Numbered from the stretch's first letter, positions 36,180-45,765 are shown. The stretch is 64,000 nt of DNA from Pseudomonas rhizoryzae (GCF_005250615.1 NZ_SULM01000004.1:1-64000); one strand, 5' to 3'. Translations and numbers: made by a program. Notes: generated from the sequence alone by a model not told the origin.

Positions 36180-36962
36180 ATGACCGTCGCTGCCCTCACC
36201 ATGTACGTCGAACCTGCCGAGGTCCGCGACGCCTATCGCCAGCTGGCCGAGGCCGTGGCGCGGCGGTTGGATGTCGAACTCGCGCCCGCACCCGCGGAGC
36301 TGTCGACGCTTTGGACCCATCCCGATCTGCTGCTGGCCCAGACCTGCGGCTATCCCTGGGCGACCCGCCTGCGCGGTCAGGTCCGTCTGGTCGCCGCGCC
36401 GCGGTATGGCTTCGAGGGCTGCGCAGGAGCCGAGCACTGCGCCTTCATCCTGGTGCCGGAAACGCTGGAGGCCCAGAGCCTAGCCGACCTGCGCGGCAAG
36501 CGAGTGGCCCTCAATGGCCTGGACTCCAACACCGGCATGAACCTGCTGCGCCACGCCGTGGCACCCCTGGCCGAGCGGGGGCGTTTCTTCGGCGAGGTGA
36601 TCGTCAGTGAGAGCCACGCCAATAGCCTGGCCCTGTTGCAGCAGGGGCATGCCGATGTCGCCGCGGTGGATGCCGTGACCTATGGCTATCTGCAACGCGC
36701 CGAGCCTGGGCGCGTCGCCGGTCTGCGGCTGCTGCAACGCACCCGACCGAGCCCGACGCTGCCCTTCATCACCGCGGCCAGCCGATCCGATGCCGAGGTG
36801 GATGCCTTGCGTGCGGCCTTGAACGCCAGCCTCGCCGCCGAGCCCGAGCTGGGTGGCAGCTTGGCCATCGAGGGTTTCGCGGCGGTGGATGAGAGCACCT
36901 ATCTGCCGCTGCTGGACTGGCGCCGTGAAGCGGTGGAGCAGGGTTATCCAGTGATTGCCTAG
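36180..36962 (+). CDS. PhnD-like phosphate/phosphonate binding-protein homologue lacking a signal peptide
   Basis: 260 aa. The PhnD-type fold is indicated by WTHPDLLLAQTCGYPW, RLVAAPRYG, IVPETLEAQSLADLRGKRVA, NSNTGMN-like NGLDSNTGMNLLR and VSESHANSLALLQQGHADVAAVDAVTYGY. PhnD binding proteins are exported, but this one starts MTVAALTMYVEPAEVRDAYR with no signal sequence, so it should be cytoplasmic or use another route. No permease genes adjoin it. The repeat tract starts at its stop codon. Confidence 0.75.
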   Translation: MTVAALTMYVEPAEVRDAYRQLAEAVARRLDVELAPAPAELSTLWTHPDLLLAQTCGYPWATRLRGQVRLVAAPRYGFEGCAGAEHCAFILVPETLEAQSLADLRGKRVALNGLDSNTGMNLLRHAVAPLAERGRFFGEVIVSESHANSLALLQQGHADVAAVDAVTYGYLQRAEPGRVAGLRLLQRTRPSPTLPFITAASRSDAEVDALRAALNASLAAEPELGGSLAIEGFAAVDESTYLPLLDWRREAVEQGYPVIA

Positions 36963-37265
36963 TTTGGGCTGAGGCGACTCCATCGTCGAAGCCCCACATG
37001 AGGGGCTCAGCCTTGCCTTGTTGGGCTTCGCTGCGCTCAGCCCAACCTACGGGTCCTAGCCCTGGCGTAGGTTGGGTTGGAACGGCTTTATCGTCGAAGC
37101 CCAACATGAGGGCTCAGCCTTGCCTTGTTGGGCTTCGCCGCGCTCAGCCCAACCTACGGGTCCTAGCCGTAGCGTAGGTTGGGTTGAGACGGTTTCATCG
37201 TCGAAGCCCAGCAGGAGGGCTCAGCGTCGCACCGTTGGGCTTCGCTGCGCTCAGCCCAACCTACG
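36961..37265. repeat. Tandem GTAGGTTGGG elements (107-base period)
   Basis: About 2.8 copies of a palindromic unit; GTAGGTTGGG starts recur at 37067 and 37174 (107-base spacing). Each unit pairs GTAGGTTGGGTTGAG with a downstream CTCAGCCCAACCTAC. The last copy runs into the end of the metallo-hydrolase gene and supplies its final codons (RRLG) and stop. Confidence 0.8.
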
Positions 37266-38096
37266 GGTGCCTGCCTCCTGTAATCGCTTGAGCTCCACCA
37301 GATCGTGGCTGCAGAACAGCGTCAGCCCCAGGTCCTGGCGTAGGGAGAGTTCGCGTAGCCGGGCCTGGTTGTCCAGGCGGCTGGTGCGGTCCGCTTCCAT
37401 CAGCCGCTGGTAGAACCTCAGCCCTGGGGTACAGCGGCGCTCAAGGTGGCCCATCTCCTCACGGTATAAATAGGCGTCGCCTGCGTGCAGCAGCCAGCCG
37501 CCGTCATGCTGGATGGCAATGCCAGCATGGCCGGGAGTATGGCCGGGCAGGGGGATCATCAGGATTTCCGATGGCAGGCCGGGCAGGTCGCGGACGCTGG
37601 CGAAGCCCTGCCAGGCTTCGCCCTGCGGCTCATGGAACCGCCAGTGGCGGATGCCTTGCCACTGCGCCGGGCTGTAGCGCCGGCGGCCGATGAAGCCGTG
37701 GCGCTGCCGCTGGGCCTCCCATTCCCGCTGCAGCACATGGACCTGGGCCTGGGGAAAGTCGTCCAGTCCGCCGGCATGATCGAAATCCAGATGGGTCAGC
37801 ACGATATGGCGCACGTCACCCGGTCGAAAGCCCAGCCGGCGGATCTGCGCCAGGGCGCTGAGCTCGGGATCGTACTGGATACGATTCATCATCCGGAAGA
37901 AGGGACTCAGCCGCCGACCCCGCTCCTGCAGATCACGTTCGCCGAAGCCGGTGTCCACCAGCACCAGCCCGGAATGGTCGGTCTCCACCAGCAGGCAATG
38001 GCAGGCCAGGTGGGCGGCGAGACCGCGGCTGAAACCGTCATACAGCGACCCGCCCAGGGGGCACATGCAGCCGCAATTGAGGTGATGGATACGCAT
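37251..38096 (-). CDS. Metallo-beta-lactamase-fold hydrolase
   Basis: 281 aa. The zinc-binding motif is THLDFDHAGG (HxDxDH type), with LPGHTPGHAG, LHAGDAY and a final HD in FCSHDLVE as further ligands. The pattern resembles quorum-quenching AHL lactonases and related hydrolases, but activity cannot be inferred. The N-terminus MRIHHLNCGCMCPLGG is Cys-rich. ATG 38096 is preceded by GGAG at 9 bases. The last four residues come from the adjoining repeat. Confidence 0.85.
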   Translation of the reverse strand: MRIHHLNCGCMCPLGGSLYDGFSRGLAAHLACHCLLVETDHSGLVLVDTGFGERDLQERGRRLSPFFRMMNRIQYDPELSALAQIRRLGFRPGDVRHIVLTHLDFDHAGGLDDFPQAQVHVLQREWEAQRQRHGFIGRRRYSPAQWQGIRHWRFHEPQGEAWQGFASVRDLPGLPSEILMIPLPGHTPGHAGIAIQHDGGWLLHAGDAYLYREEMGHLERRCTPGLRFYQRLMEADRTSRLDNQARLRELSLRQDLGLTLFCSHDLVELKRLQEAGTRRLG

Positions 38097-38383
38097 GGTG
38101 GACTCCGCGTGGGTGTCCTGCGGTAGAAGAGGCGAGGGCGGGCAAAGTTCGAGCGTAGCGGCGGCTATCGTGGATGCCTGCCGGTAGTCATTGCTGGCGA
38201 ATTGTTCAGCGGCCAATGCCGGAGACGGCAGCGGCCAAGGGTGAAGAGTTTTTGCGCCAGGCCCATTCTTGAGCACGGCCTGTGGTGGTCGGCTGAACCC
38301 CAGGCCTTCCGTGCTGACCAAGCTAGGATCGCCAGCGGACCGGCTCTGCCACCCTGGCCCGCCCAGTGCAGACGGAGCCTTCC

Positions 38384-39343
38384 ATGCCCATAACCTTTCC
38401 CCGCCGTTCCCTCCTGGCCGCTGGCCTGTCCCTTGGCCTGCTCGCCGCCGGCTCCGCCCAGGCAGCCGACTGGTGCGCCAGCAAGCCCGTGAAGTTCGCC
38501 GGGGTGAACTGGGAAAGCGGCATGCTGCTCACCGAGCTGATGGGCTTCGTCCTGCAGCATGGCTACGACTGCAAGGTGGATAGCATCCCCGGCAACTCCA
38601 TCACTCTGGAACAGGCGCTGGCCAACAACGACATCCAGGTGTTCGCCGAGGAATGGATCGGCCGCAGCGAGGCCTGGAACAAGGCCGCCGCGGCCGGCAA
38701 GGTGGTCGGGGTGGGCGCGCCCATCGAAGGCGCCACCGAAGGCTGGTACGTGCCGCGCTACCTGGTGGAAGGCGAGGGCGCCAAGGCCCCCAACCTCAAG
38801 ACCATCGCCGACCTCGGTCAATACGCCGAGCTGTTCCGCGACCCGGAAGAGCCGGGCAAGGGCCGCTTCTACAATTGCCCGGCCGGCTGGACCTGCGAAC
38901 TGGAAAATACTCAGATGCTGCAGAGCTACGGCCTGAGCGACAAATACACCAACTTCCGCCCCGGCACCGGTCCGGCGCTGGATGCGGCCATCGTCTCGGC
39001 CACCAAGCGCAAGCAGCCGATCCTCACCTACTACTGGTCGCCGACACCGCTGCTGGGCCGGGTCGACATGGTGCAGCTCAAGCCCCGTGACGGCGAAGCC
39101 AAGCGCATCCAGGTGCAGGCTGGCCTGTCCAAGGCCTTCCACGACGGCGCCCCCGAGCTGGTCGCCGTGCTGAGTCGGGTCAACGTGCCCATCGAGCTGC
39201 TCAACCGCACCCTGGCCGAGCAGGCCGAAGCCAAGCAGGACGCGCCCACCACCGCCAAGGCGCTGCTCAAGGCCCATCCCGAGCTGTGGCAGGCCTGGGT
39301 GACCGACGCCGCGGCGCGCAGCAAGATCCAGGCGGCGCTCTAG
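38384..39343 (+). CDS. Quaternary-amine ABC transporter binding protein
   Basis: 319 aa with an N-terminal Arg-Arg-Ser signal (MPITFPRRSLLAAGLSLGLL) that could use Tat or Sec. The choline/betaine-type blocks VKFAGVNWESGMLLTELM, NDIQVFAEEWIGRSEAWN, GATEGWYVPRYLVE and DPEEPGKGRFYNCPAGWTCE are intact. It should bind glycine betaine, choline or proline betaine; which of these is unresolved. I start at ATG 38384 with GGAG 7 bases away. It heads the binding protein-permease-ATPase operon. Confidence 0.9.
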   Translation: MPITFPRRSLLAAGLSLGLLAAGSAQAADWCASKPVKFAGVNWESGMLLTELMGFVLQHGYDCKVDSIPGNSITLEQALANNDIQVFAEEWIGRSEAWNKAAAAGKVVGVGAPIEGATEGWYVPRYLVEGEGAKAPNLKTIADLGQYAELFRDPEEPGKGRFYNCPAGWTCELENTQMLQSYGLSDKYTNFRPGTGPALDAAIVSATKRKQPILTYYWSPTPLLGRVDMVQLKPRDGEAKRIQVQAGLSKAFHDGAPELVAVLSRVNVPIELLNRTLAEQAEAKQDAPTTAKALLKAHPELWQAWVTDAAARSKIQAAL

Positions 39344-39344
39344 G

Positions 39345-40196
39345 ATGTTTCCCGAAGGCCTGACCTTTTCCTTCGCCGATGCCGTGAATCGCGGCGTCGA
39401 CTGGCTGGTGACCCGCTACGGCGACGTCTTCCGCGCCATCTCCGACACCCTGCTGCAGGCCATCGTCTGGCTCGAAGGCCTGCTGCGCGGCACGCCCTGG
39501 TGGGCCATCCTGCTGATCGTCGCGGCCCTGGCCGGTCACGCCACCCGCCGGGTAGTGCCGACGCTGGTGATCACCGGCCTGCTGTTCCTGGTCGGCGCCC
39601 TGGGGCTGTGGGACAAGCTGATGCAGACCCTGGCCCTGGTGCTGGTGGCCACCGCCATCGCCGTGATCATCGGCATACCCCTGGGCATCCTCTGCGCCCG
39701 CAGCGCGCGGCTGCGTCTGGTGCTGATGCCGCTCCTGGACATCATGCAGACCATGCCCAGCTTCGTTTACCTGATCCCGGTGCTGATGCTGTTCGGCCTG
39801 GGCAAGGTGCCGGCGATCTTCGCCACGGTGATCTATGCCGCGCCACCCTTGATCCGCCTCACCGACCTCGGTATCCGCCAGGTCGACCGCGAGGTGATGG
39901 AGGCGGTCAACGCCTTCGGCGCCAGTCGCTGGCAGCAGTTGTTCGGCGTGCAACTGCCGCTGGCGCTGCCGAGCATCATGGCTGGCATCAACCAGACCAC
40001 CATGATGGCGCTGTCCATGGTGGTGATCGCCTCCATGATCGGCGCCCGCGGCCTCGGTGAGGAGGTGCTGGTGGGCATCCAGACCCTGGACGTGGGCAAG
40101 GGCCTGCAGGCGGGCCTGGCCATCGTCATCCTCGCCGTGGTCATCGACCGCATCACCCAGGCCTATGGGCGCCAGCGCCACGAGGTGGAGCGATGA
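39345..40196 (+). CDS. Quaternary-amine ABC transporter permease
   Basis: 283 aa with about seven membrane segments and the OpuAB/ProW signature VNAFGASRWQQLFGVQLPLALPSIM (EAA loop). It begins one base after the stop of the binding-protein gene and overlaps the ATPase gene by 4 bases (ATGA). Confidence 0.9.
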   Translation: MFPEGLTFSFADAVNRGVDWLVTRYGDVFRAISDTLLQAIVWLEGLLRGTPWWAILLIVAALAGHATRRVVPTLVITGLLFLVGALGLWDKLMQTLALVLVATAIAVIIGIPLGILCARSARLRLVLMPLLDIMQTMPSFVYLIPVLMLFGLGKVPAIFATVIYAAPPLIRLTDLGIRQVDREVMEAVNAFGASRWQQLFGVQLPLALPSIMAGINQTTMMALSMVVIASMIGARGLGEEVLVGIQTLDVGKGLQAGLAIVILAVVIDRITQAYGRQRHEVER

Positions 40197-41008
40197 AGAT
40201 CGTCGTCGAGCGGGTTTCCAAGATCTTCGGCAAGCGCGAGCAGGCGGCCCTGGCGCTGCTGCGCGAAGGGCACGACAAGGCCGAGATCCTCGCCCGCACC
40301 GGTTGCGTGGTAGGGGTGGACGATCTCTCCCTGGAGATCGCCGAGGGCGAGATCTTCGTCATCATGGGCCTGTCCGGTTCCGGCAAATCGACCCTGGTGC
40401 GCCACCTCAACCGGCTGATCGACCCCAGCAGAGGGCGCATCCTCATCGATGGCCAGGACATCCTCCAACTGCCGCTGCCGGCCCTGCGCGAACTGCGCCG
40501 CCAGCGCATCAGCATGGTATTCCAGAGTTTTGGCCTGTTGCCGCATCGGCGGGTGCTGGATAACGTCGCCTACGGCCTCAAGGTGCGCGGCGAGCCCAAG
40601 GCGGTCTGCCGTGAGCGTGCGCTGCACTGGCTGGAGGTGGTCGGCCTGAGCGGTTACGAGCGCAAGTGGCCGCACCAGCTCTCCGGGGGTATGCGCCAGC
40701 GCGTTGGCCTGGCACGGGCCCTGGCGGCGGATACCGAGATCATCCTGATGGACGAGGCCTTTTCCGCTCTCGATCCGCTGATCCGCGCCGAGATGCAGGA
40801 CCAGCTGTTGGAACTGCAACAGCGCCTGCACAAGACCATCGTCTTCATCACCCATGACCTGGACGAGGCGCTGCGCCTGGGCAATCGCATCGCCATCCTG
40901 CGCGACGGCCGCCTGGTGCAGGTGGGCACGCCGGCAGACATTCTCGGCCAGCCAACCGACGACTACGTGGCGCGCTTCGTCCAGCGGCGGAGCGTTGCGA
41001 CAGTTTGA
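40193..41008 (+). CDS. Quaternary-amine ABC transporter ATP-binding protein
   Basis: 271 aa ProV/OpuAA-like ATPase. Walker A is GLSGSGKS, the Q-loop is MVFQSFGLLPHRRV, the signature is LSGGMRQR, Walker B is IILMDEAFSALD, and the switch is THDLDEA. It stops before the C-terminal CBS domains that gate osmotic ProV/OpuAA, which suits a nutrient rather than an osmoregulated importer. Third gene of the operon. Confidence 0.9.
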   Translation: MKIVVERVSKIFGKREQAALALLREGHDKAEILARTGCVVGVDDLSLEIAEGEIFVIMGLSGSGKSTLVRHLNRLIDPSRGRILIDGQDILQLPLPALRELRRQRISMVFQSFGLLPHRRVLDNVAYGLKVRGEPKAVCRERALHWLEVVGLSGYERKWPHQLSGGMRQRVGLARALAADTEIILMDEAFSALDPLIRAEMQDQLLELQQRLHKTIVFITHDLDEALRLGNRIAILRDGRLVQVGTPADILGQPTDDYVARFVQRRSVATV

Positions 41009-41072
41009 AACAATTGCGGCAGGGCCCTTCACGAGCATTTCACAGGGCCGAGGCTCTGATGGTGAGACCTGT

Positions 41073-41099
41073 GGCCTGACCTTGAGCCAGGCCTTTTTT
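41073..41099 (+). terminator. Terminator between ABC operon and TerC gene
   Basis: Stem GGCCTG / CAGGCC with a 9-base loop, followed by six T's, 23 bases before the TerC start. It could end the ABC operon or form an attenuator for terC. Confidence 0.75.
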
Positions 41100-41121
41100 C
41101 TCCTACTGGAACCGCGCCGCA

Positions 41122-41874
41122 ATGGACTATCTGCTGCAACTCGCCGCCGACCCCACCGTCTGGATCGCCCTGGCCACCCTGATCGTCATGGAGGTGGTGC
41201 TCGGCATCGACAACCTGATCTTCATCTCCATCCTCACCAACAAGCTGCCCGCCCACCAACAGCAGAAGGCCCGCCGCCTAGGCATCGGCCTGGCGTTGGT
41301 CATGCGCCTGGGTCTGCTTGGCACCGTGGCCTGGATCGTCCAGCTCACCGAGCCCATCGTCGAGCTCTTCGGCAAGGGCTTTTCCTGGAAGGACATCATT
41401 CTCATCGCCGGTGGCCTGTTCCTCTTGTGGAAGGCGACCAAGGAGATCCACCACAACGTCGATCCCGAGCCGGACAGCGCCCTGACCAAGGGCGGCGAAA
41501 CGGCGACCCTGGCGTTCGGCTCGGCCATCGTGCAGATCCTGTTGCTGGACCTGGTGTTCTCGGTGGACAGCATCATCACCGCCGTGGGCATGACCGAGCA
41601 CCTGCCGGTGATGGTGATCGCGGTGGTGGTGGCGGTGACCGTCATGTTGCTGGCGGCCAATCCCCTGGCCAACTTCATCAATAACAACCCCACCGTCGTG
41701 ATGCTGGCGTTGGGTTTCCTGATCATGATCGGCATGACCCTGATCGCCGAAGGCTTCGGCGCTCATGTGCCCAAGGGCTATATCTACGCCGCCATGGCCT
41801 TCTCGGCGCTGATCGAGGGCCTGAACATGCTGTCGCGACGCGCCAAGCGGCGCCAGCAGGCGGCGGGCAAGTAA
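41122..41874 (+). CDS. TerC-family integral membrane protein
   Basis: 250 aa with about seven membrane segments. The conserved metal-site motifs are [16 protein letters not shown] and [20 protein letters not shown]. Members are thought to move metals such as manganese; the original terC link is tellurite resistance. Stand-alone; terminators lie on both sides. Confidence 0.88.
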   Translation: MDYLLQLAADPTVWIALATLIVMEVVLGIDNLIFISILTNKLPAHQQQKARRLGIGLALVMRLGLLGTVAWIVQLTEPIVELFGKGFSWKDIILIAGGLFLLWKATKEIHHNVDPEPDSALTKGGETATLAFGSAIVQILLLDLVFSVDSIITAVGMTEHLPVMVIAVVVAVTVMLLAANPLANFINNNPTVVMLALGFLIMIGMTLIAEGFGAHVPKGYIYAAMAFSALIEGLNMLSRRAKRRQQAAGK

Positions 41875-41882
41875 GGGCGGGG

Positions 41883-41916
41883 CGTGCCGGAAAAGGCTTT
41901 GTTACATTCCGGCACG
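41883..41916 (+). terminator. Terminator after TerC gene
   Basis: A 10-bp stem CGTGCCGGAA / TTCCGGCACG with a 14-base loop, just after the stop codon. Confidence 0.75.
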
Positions 41917-42006
41917 TCTATTGCTAACAATTCCTGGTGAGTCTAGGCACTATCGGTCAAGGCCCTTGTCATAGCAGCGTCATACGCGAGGTTTACAACT
42001 GCAGTC

Positions 42007-42231
42007 ATGAACATTCAAACCCAAGCCCAAAACGCCATGCATGCCCTCAGCGCCGCCTTCGCGCCGATGAGCTGCGTCATCGACGCCCCCAGCAAGCGTG
42101 GTTTCTCCTTCATCGTCGTCAACGAGCATGGCGTGGCCAAGCACACCCGCCGGATCTATCGCGACGAATACAGCAACCCGAGCCGCCTGCAGGCCATCAT
42201 CGACAGCACCCGTCTGGCCATCGCCGGCTGA
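42007..42231 (+). CDS. Small conserved hypothetical protein
   Basis: 74 aa, starting MNIQTQAQNAMHALSAAFAP and followed by CVIDAPSKRGFSFIVVNEHG and HTRRIYRDEYSNPSRL. No signal peptide or membrane helix, and no domain I recognise. The balanced composition and lack of a competing opposite-strand gene argue that it is real; I have no functional assignment. It resembles small conserved Pseudomonas proteins by general impression only. Confidence 0.65.
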   Translation: MNIQTQAQNAMHALSAAFAPMSCVIDAPSKRGFSFIVVNEHGVAKHTRRIYRDEYSNPSRLQAIIDSTRLAIAG

Positions 42232-42287
42232 GATCCAGCCGGCTCCCGCTTCACCCCTCCCGCTTTACCGTCTGCGCCCCACCCGAG

Positions 42288-43709
42288 CTACGGGTGTACC
42301 GGCGGCAGATAGGCCAAGGTTCCCCCCAACAGCCACAGCAGCACCAGCACCAGAGGTGCATGGACCAGCAGCTGCACGAAGGAAAAGCCGACCAGATCGC
42401 GCGCCTTCAGCCCCAGCACGCCCAGTAGCGGCAGCATGTAGAAGGGATTGATCAGATTCGGCAGCGCCTCGGCGGCGTTGTAGATCTGCACCGCCCAGCC
42501 CAGGTGATATTGCAGGTCGTTGGCCACCTGCATCACATAGGGCGCCTCGATGATCCATTTGCCCCCGCCCGAGGGGATGAAGAACCCCAGCAGCGCCGAA
42601 TAGACGCCCATCAGCAGGGCGAAGGTGTCATGTGTGGCGATCTGGGTGAAGAACGCTGCAATATGGTGCGCCAGGGTCTGGCCATCGGCGCCGTTGACCT
42701 TGGTCAGGATGGCGGCGATGGAGCCGTACAGCGGAAACTGGATCAGCACTCCGGTGGTGGCCGGCACGGCGCGGGCCACGGCGTCGAGAAAGTGCCGCGG
42801 CCGCCAGTGCAGCAAGGCGCCCAGGCTGAGGAACAACAGGTTGTAGGTGTTCAGCCCGGAGATGGCCTCGATGGCCGGCTTGCTGGCGAATTCCTGGATC
42901 AGCCACCCGGCGGCCAGCAGGACCAACAGCACGATCAGTACCGGGCTGTATTCCAGCCATTCGCCCGGACGGGCCGGTGTGGCCGCAGGCTTGGGCGCCG
43001 GAGTGAGGTCGACGCCGCAGGCGCGGGCATCGCGCGCGCTGTCCGGCCCCGGCGCGGTGACATAGGCGATCACCGCCGAGACCATCAGCAGCACCAGCAG
43101 CAGGGCGCCGGATTGCCAGAGGAACAGTGTCTGGCTGAAGGGAATCACCCCGGTGATGGCCAGGATCGACGGCGGCAGGCTGGCAGGATTGGCCTGCAAC
43201 TGCGCCGCCGAGGATGACAGCCCCAGCGCCCAGACCGCGCCCAGGCCCAGGTAGGCGGCGGCCCCGGCGGCGCGATAGTCCATCTTGAGTTCTTCGCGGC
43301 GGGCCAGGGCGCGCACCAACAGGCCGCCGAATACCAGGCTCAGGCCCCAGTTGAGCAGCGAGGCGAGCATGGCCACCAGGGCCACCCAGCACACCGCGCC
43401 ACGCCCGGTGCGCGGCACCCGCGCCAAGCGCTCGATCAGTCGCGCCGCCGGCCCGGAGCTGGCCACCACGTAGCCGCCGATGACCACGAAGGCCATCTGC
43501 ATGGTGAAGGGAATCAGACTCCAGAAACCGTCGCCAAAGGCCTTGGCGGTCTTGGCCGCCGGCGCACCCATACCGAGGGCGGCCAGGGCCACCACGGCCA
43601 CGGCGAGCACGGCGAACACCCAGGAATCGGGAAACCAGCGCTCGGCCCAGTTGGAGCAGGCCAGGGCGAACCGCGCGCTACGCGAATCGCGGGAGGGGGT
43701 GGAGGTCAT
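42288..43709 (-). CDS. atoE: Short-chain fatty acid transporter AtoE
   Basis: 473 aa with about 12 membrane segments and the family blocks IPFTMQMAFVVIGGYVVASS, SLLNWGLSLVFGGLLVR, PLYGSIAAI and FFIPSGGGKWIIEAPYVMQ. It imports acetoacetate, butyrate or related acids. ATG 43709 follows AGGATCTCCC and AAAACAACAACAAAAGGA. A 232-base gap with repeats separates it from the thiolase gene upstream, so it may have its own promoter as well as read-through. Confidence 0.88.
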   Translation of the reverse strand: MTSTPSRDSRSARFALACSNWAERWFPDSWVFAVLAVAVVALAALGMGAPAAKTAKAFGDGFWSLIPFTMQMAFVVIGGYVVASSGPAARLIERLARVPRTGRGAVCWVALVAMLASLLNWGLSLVFGGLLVRALARREELKMDYRAAGAAAYLGLGAVWALGLSSSAAQLQANPASLPPSILAITGVIPFSQTLFLWQSGALLLVLLMVSAVIAYVTAPGPDSARDARACGVDLTPAPKPAATPARPGEWLEYSPVLIVLLVLLAAGWLIQEFASKPAIEAISGLNTYNLLFLSLGALLHWRPRHFLDAVARAVPATTGVLIQFPLYGSIAAILTKVNGADGQTLAHHIAAFFTQIATHDTFALLMGVYSALLGFFIPSGGGKWIIEAPYVMQVANDLQYHLGWAVQIYNAAEALPNLINPFYMLPLLGVLGLKARDLVGFSFVQLLVHAPLVLVLLWLLGGTLAYLPPVHP

Positions 43710-43714
43710 GGGAG

Positions 43715-43733
43715 ATCCTTTTGTTGTTGTTTT
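43715..43733 (-). promoter_or_regulatory. A-rich Crc/Hfq-type site before atoE
   Basis: On the transcribed strand AAAACAACAACAAAAGGA leads into the ribosome site for 43709. It is the longest uninterrupted A-N-N run of the set. Confidence 0.6.
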
Positions 43734-43750
43734 GGATAGAGACATCAGGC

Positions 43751-43825
43751 GTAGGGTGGAAAACGGCGCAACCTTTTCCACGCGTTTAGGACAGGTGGGT
43801 AAGGCTACGCCGTTACCCACCCTAC
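43751..43825. repeat. GTAGGGTGG palindromic repeat
   Basis: GTAGGGTGG and CCACCCTAC close the element, with GTGGAAAA/TTTTCCAC and GTGGGTAA/TTACCCAC hairpins inside. A related half element is near 54224-54254. Confidence 0.6.
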
Positions 43826-43843
43826 GGCCTCGCGCATCGGGAC

Positions 43844-43935
43844 GTAGGTTGGGTTGAGACGGCTCCATCGTCGAAGCCCAACAACAGCGCTTCGATGTGG
43901 CACCGTTGGGCTTCGCTGCGCTCAGCCCAACCTAC
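43844..43935. repeat. GTAGGTTGGG element, single copy
   Basis: GTAGGTTGGGTTGAGACGGC at the left and CTCAGCCCAACCTAC at the right pair over a 92-base unit. It ends six bases before the thiolase stop codon at 43942. Confidence 0.75.
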
Positions 43936-43941
43936 GGGTGG

Positions 43942-45123
43942 CTAGCGCCGCTCCACCGCCAGGGCCACACCCTGGCCACCGCCGATACACAGGGTCGCCA
44001 GGCCACGCCGCCCGTCGCGTCGCCGCAACTCATGTAACAGGGTCACCAGCACCCGACACCCCGAGGCGCCGATGGGATGGCCCAGGGCGATGGCGCCGCC
44101 GTTGACGTTGACCTTCTCGTCGTCCCAACCCAGCTCCTGGCCCACGGCCAGGGCCTGGGCGGCGAAGGCTTCGTTGGCCTCGATCAGGTCCAGGTCGGCC
44201 AGTTGCCAGCCGGCCTTTTCCAGGGTCTTGCGGGTGGCCGAGACCGGGCCGATGCCCATGATCGCCGGATCTACCCCGTCGCTGGCATAGGCGGCGATAT
44301 GCGCGAGCGGCGTGAGGCCCAGAGCAGCGGCCTTGGCCGCGCTCATCACCAGCACCGCGGCAGCGCCGTCGTTGAGGCTGGAGGCGTTGCCGGCGGTGAC
44401 GCTGCCGTCCTTGGCGAAAGCCGGGCGCAACCGCGCCAGGCCCTCGGCGGTGGTATCGGCGCGGATGCCTTCGTCGGTGTCGAACAGCAGCGGCTCGCCC
44501 TTGCGCTGGGGGATGGCCACCGGGGTGATCTCCGCGCGGAAACGCCCGGATTCCACCGCTGCCGCGGCGCGCTGCTGGGAGCGGGCGGCAAAGGCGTCCT
44601 GGGCCTCGCGGCTGAGCTGGTATTTCTGCACCAAATTCTCCGCGGTCTGGCCCATGTGGTAATCGTTGAAGGCATCCCAGAGGCCGTCGCTGATCATGGA
44701 GTCGACCAGCTCGGCATGGCCCAGGCGCAGGCCGCTGCGCACCTTGGGCAGCACATAGGGCGCCAGGCTCATGTTCTCCATGCCACCGGCGACGACGATC
44801 TCGGCGTCGCCGCAGCGGATCGCCTGGGCGGCCAGTTGCACCGCCTTGAGGCCGGAGCCGCAGACCTTGTTCAGGGTCAGGGCCGGCACCTCATGGGGCA
44901 GGCCGGCCTTGACCGCGGCCTGGCGCGCCGGATTCTGGCCGGCGCCGGCGGTGAGCACCTGGCCGAGGATGACCTCATCGACCTGATTGGGCGCCACACC
45001 GGTCTGCTCCAGCAGGGCGCGGATGACGGTGGCGCCCAGTTCGATCGCGGGCACAGTGGCCAGGGAGCCCTGGAAGCTGCCGACCGCGGTACGGGTGGCA
45101 GCGACGATGACGACGTCTTGCAT
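43942..45123 (-). CDS. atoB: Acetyl-CoA C-acetyltransferase (thiolase)
   Basis: 393 aa. The nucleophilic Cys is in [11 protein letters not shown] (near residue 88), the catalytic His in GHPIGASG, and the second Cys in [10 protein letters not shown] (about 378). It cleaves acetoacetyl-CoA to two acetyl-CoA in ketone-body use. It follows the CoA-transferase genes by 15 bases. Confidence 0.93.
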   Translation of the reverse strand: MQDVVIVAATRTAVGSFQGSLATVPAIELGATVIRALLEQTGVAPNQVDEVILGQVLTAGAGQNPARQAAVKAGLPHEVPALTLNKVCGSGLKAVQLAAQAIRCGDAEIVVAGGMENMSLAPYVLPKVRSGLRLGHAELVDSMISDGLWDAFNDYHMGQTAENLVQKYQLSREAQDAFAARSQQRAAAAVESGRFRAEITPVAIPQRKGEPLLFDTDEGIRADTTAEGLARLRPAFAKDGSVTAGNASSLNDGAAAVLVMSAAKAAALGLTPLAHIAAYASDGVDPAIMGIGPVSATRKTLEKAGWQLADLDLIEANEAFAAQALAVGQELGWDDEKVNVNGGAIALGHPIGASGCRVLVTLLHELRRRDGRRGLATLCIGGGQGVALAVERR

Positions 45124-45138
45124 GGTTGGGGTCTCCCT

Positions 45139-45765
45139 TCAGGCCTGGATGGCGGCGCCGGTGGCGGCGCGCAGTTCATCGAGGCTGACGCCTTCGGCCA
45201 GTTCCACTAGCCTCAGGCCCGCGTCGGTCACCTCCAGCACGGCCAGGTCGGTGATGATCAGGTCGACCACGCCGACCCCGGTCAGCGGCAGGTCGCAGGC
45301 TGGCAGGATCTTGTGCGCACCCTTGGCGGTGTGCTCCATCAGCACCACCACGCGCTGCACGCCGGCCACCAGGTCCATGGCGCCGCCCATGCCCTTGACC
45401 ATCTTGCCGGGGATCATCCAGTTGGCCAGGTCGCCTTTCTCGGACACCTGCATGGCGCCGAGGATAGCCAGGTTCACGTGGCCGCCACGGATCATGCCGA
45501 AGCTCGTCGCGCTGTCGAAATAGCTGCTGCCGGGCAGGGCGGTGACGGTCTGCTTGCCGGCGTTGATCAGGTCCGGATCGACCGTCGCGGCGGTGGGGAA
45601 GGGGCCGATGCCGAGCAGGCCATTTTCCGACTGCAGCCAGACGTCCATGCCGGCGGGGATGTAGTTGGCCACCAGGGTCGGCAGGCCGATCCCGAGGTTG
45701 ACGTAGAAGCCGTCCTGCAGCTCCCGGGCGGCGCGTTGCGCCATCTGTTCGCGGGTCCAGGCCAT
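45139..45765 (-). CDS. 3-oxoacid CoA-transferase subunit B
   Basis: 208 aa beta subunit. The catalytic Glu sits in [12 protein letters not shown], and [11 protein letters not shown] and GGAMDLVAG are typical. With subunit A it moves CoA from succinyl-CoA to acetoacetate. In P. aeruginosa the corresponding pair is the dehydrocarnitine CoA-transferase DhcAB, so 3-oxo-carnitine is an alternative substrate. One base separates it from subunit A. Confidence 0.92.
   Translation of the reverse strand: MAWTREQMAQRAARELQDGFYVNLGIGLPTLVANYIPAGMDVWLQSENGLLGIGPFPTAATVDPDLINAGKQTVTALPGSSYFDSATSFGMIRGGHVNLAILGAMQVSEKGDLANWMIPGKMVKGMGGAMDLVAGVQRVVVLMEHTAKGAHKILPACDLPLTGVGVVDLIITDLAVLEVTDAGLRLVELAEGVSLDELRAATGAAIQA

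Noticed and set aside
41009-41121. Manganese (yybP-ykoY) riboswitch before the TerC gene
   Set aside because: There is a GAGACC near 41063 and a terminator, but the conserved 5' GGGGAGUA-type segment and its pairing partner are missing. An Infernal search with RF00080 would settle it.
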